NCBI GenBank assembly: GCA_028023455.1
Contig: JAQFVV010012423.1
Coordinates: 9,590,269-9,654,268 of the forward strand
Length of the DNA: 64,000 nucleotides
Direction of reading: 5' to 3'
DNA from: Epiperipatus broadwayi
Taxonomy: Eukaryota > Onychophora > Udeonychophora > Euonychophora > Peripatidae
Shown: positions 61,991 through 64,000 of the stretch, one piece after another
How the letters are laid out: each line of letters begins with the position of its first letter
Position numbering within the stretch: the first letter of the stretch is position 1
Program-made: the position numbers and the translations under genes
The notes under the pieces: generated by a model
The model's input: only the letters and a program-made list of their open reading frames with translations
Database searches by the model: none
Told to the model about the DNA's origin: nothing

Positions 61991-62669
61991 CCCTAAAAAA
62001 CTATTCTTCCATCCACAGAGCAACTTTATTATTATATTTTACTTGTGCCTAATGTATTAGTAAAATCATTATAGCCAACTCTGCCTCCCTAATATGCAAT
62101 CTTCAGCATTGAACCGAAGCATTTTTGAAAACCCGTTCGATCTAAAGCTACATGGGATGCTTTATAAACCCATATTTAATATATAAATTTATTATAATCA
62201 GATGTATTATTAAGCTTCACCCCAGACTTGGTTTGATTTCATGTATAATAGCCACTTGAACTGATTATAAGAGGGCATAACTAATAAGTGAATGTAGTGA
62301 TTAATTATATAGCATGATATTTGGCTCCATTAAATAAGAGCAACAAACCTATTTGACAACGTATCAATTATTGTTCAAATGGCTTCGAGAAATGTTACTT
62401 TATAAATAAAATGCGTACGTGCATTTGCCAACGATAATGGTTATAGCAAAATATATGTAAAATTGTCAATAAATACATTTATAATTCATCATATATCAGT
62501 TTCTGTCTCATTATTGAATCAATCCAATTCACTAATTGTCCATAACTATTCATTAGTAAAGCCCCTATTAATTAAATATATTAGATTTTATCTTTGGAAT
62601 GTCTCTAGTATTTAAGTTGTTTATGTATATGTTTAAGTCCATGAGTCTTATTGTTTCTCCAATTTGCTA
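61991..62669. other. AT-rich stretch, nothing recognised
   Basis: No gene or paired repeat seen. Confidence 0.4.
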
Positions 62670-62874
62670 GCAGGCCGGATTAAGAATTAAATCTCGTGTG
62701 CCATCATTGTTATGTTGTCCATTAGGTGTTTGATCTTGGCTTAGAGAGTGGGTTCGAATTCAGGCTGGTCCCTGACCTAAATCTCGGGCTTGACTGGGTT
62801 TGAAGTACATTTTGTGAGTTCCAGCTCGTGTTAGATGGATAAACATGTTTTGACCGGCACAATATATATATATA
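62670..62874 (+). repeat. SINE-like repeat, copy 2 (plus), with (AT)n end
   Basis: Better preserved relative of 41537-41735. It contains GAGTGGGTTCGAATTCAGG at about 62747, which includes a good Pol III B-box match (GGTTCGAATTC), then CTGACCTAAATCTCGGG and TTTTGACCGGCACA, and ends in (AT)n followed by TTGTAA. About 200 bases with an internal B box and a simple-repeat end suggests a SINE. An A box at the right distance is not clear. Confidence 0.5.
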
Positions 62875-62880
62875 TTGTAA

Positions 62881-63721
62881 AGTAGCATTAATAGTTTCTT
62901 ACAGAAGAAAATCTCTTCTATGTTAAAGAAAAAGACTTTTTACACTTCATAATTAATGAAGGCTTTTATATTATTTTATCTTTTAGCTAAAAACAACTAG
63001 ATATTTAATTATTAAATAGTAACTGCATTTGTAGCTGAGAATAAGGTGCCTATATTTCAGAAGGAATAACTTTTTAAATCTCACCTAATAGTCAATTTCG
63101 TGTTTGTTTATGGTTTTATTATTAAAAAAATGTAGTACTTTATAATTGCCATTTTTTTTACATCTTTTATTAGTTTAAATGAGAAAAAAATTTATTTAAA
63201 ACAAAATGTTTTATTAGTTTTCAGAAATTCTATCTAAAGGGATCAACTATATTGAATCTAAAATAAGCAGATTAAATTAATTTTAAAGATTTAATATGTT
63301 TTACGATTCAGTCTTGTAATGAAATTTACAGTATTTATTTTTGATACATAAAAAATAAGTATTTACATATAAAACAAAATAAAGCAATGAAAAAACTTTT
63401 TTTTACGTAGATGCAAAATATTCAGTATGAAAAATAATTCTATATAATATCTGCAATATATAAATTACAGTTTTATATTTAAATTTGCTTTATCATCTTA
63501 AAATATCTAAATATAATAGATTCTCATATTTTTATGAATTCGGTAAAAAAAATCTCTAATATATCAATGGATTTGATCTCTCACCATGATATTTGCTCTC
63601 TATTTTATTTTTAATTTTTAAAATAACTCTTTATCACTGCAATTTCAACCTTACTTTACAAAATTACATTAAATTCATTGCAGTCACTGAATCATATTTA
63701 TTTATAGATTCTTATAACTGT
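62881..63721. other. AT-rich stretch, nothing recognised
   Basis: No gene or paired repeat seen; a frame from 63593 runs into the hairpin element. Confidence 0.4.
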
Positions 63722-63828
63722 AAATCATGTGAGAGAAAAATGATCTTTCAGACATGCACTATTGATATTAATTTGCTTGCATTACCAAAAATGCATGTCT
63801 GAAAGATTGATTTCCTCTCATATGATTT
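63722..63828. mobile_element. MITE-like hairpin, 107 bp
   Basis: Arms 63722-63758 and 63792-63828 are reverse complements with few mismatches (GATCTTTCAGACATGCA against TGCATGTCTGAAAGATT). The loop is about 33 bases. The overlapping opposite-strand frames here are by-products of the symmetry. Confidence 0.65.
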
Positions 63829-64000
63829 GCATATATAGATCATTAATAGGTGAAAAAACTGAGAGATATAAACATTTTGATAAGCTTCATATTGTGAATG
63901 CTGAACTACTTCAAGTTGAATCTCATTTTTCATCTCACACTCAGTCATGATTTTTCTTTCAAAAGAACCTTGACAATGGTGGATGTTAGTTCATCCAAAT
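63829..64000. other. Window edge, nothing recognised
   Basis: No feature can be supported before the window ends. Confidence 0.4.

Overview
The window is very AT-rich eukaryotic DNA with no confidently recognisable host protein gene. Long open frames are absent. The readable coding signal is all decayed retrotransposon: two Penelope-like element (PLE) families with reverse transcriptase (RT) and GIY-YIG endonuclease, a LINE whose ORF1 carries an SGNH esterase, an RTE-type LINE, and remnants of other LINEs. Endonuclease-bearing PLEs alongside RTE and CR1-type LINEs suggest an animal, most likely an invertebrate. A lophotrochozoan is possible, but the sequence alone does not settle it.

Layout. 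0-9 kb: AT-rich DNA with a 1.2-kb TIR transposon (451-1637), a 700-bp interdigitated fold-back (3654-4353), copies of a short TIR repeat (5016-5235, 6421-6637) and two small hairpin elements. 9-13 kb: the least repetitive stretch, with two weak candidate exons. 13-21 kb: a 1-kb dispersed element (A), a dead RTE fragment, a 125-bp MITE, a three-copy cluster of repeat family B and a tRNA-Gly-like copy. 21-26 kb: little that is recognisable. 26-35 kb: a minus-strand LINE split by a composite PLE insertion between a 15-bp target-site duplication. 35-46 kb: an inverted pair of B, dispersed element C, the opposite-strand copy of A, a SINE-like repeat, a candidate LTR and a well-formed tRNA-Gly-like copy. 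46-50 kb: a minus-strand RTE LINE split by a 963-bp palindromic B element with a perfect 13-bp target-site duplication. 50-54 kb: a complex fold-back and two LINE ends. 56-60 kb: C again, then a roughly 3-kb head-to-head palindrome of a second PLE. 60-64 kb: tandem duplications, the second SINE-like copy and a small hairpin element.

The theme is inversion. Five or more unrelated repeats sit as inverted pairs, and at least three show alternating (zig-zag) inversions of short segments. Nested insertions give a relative order: LINE first, then PLE; RTE first, then palindromic B. No operon, CRISPR array or bacterial feature is present. Several apparent open frames begin at TTG rather than ATG and were treated sceptically.
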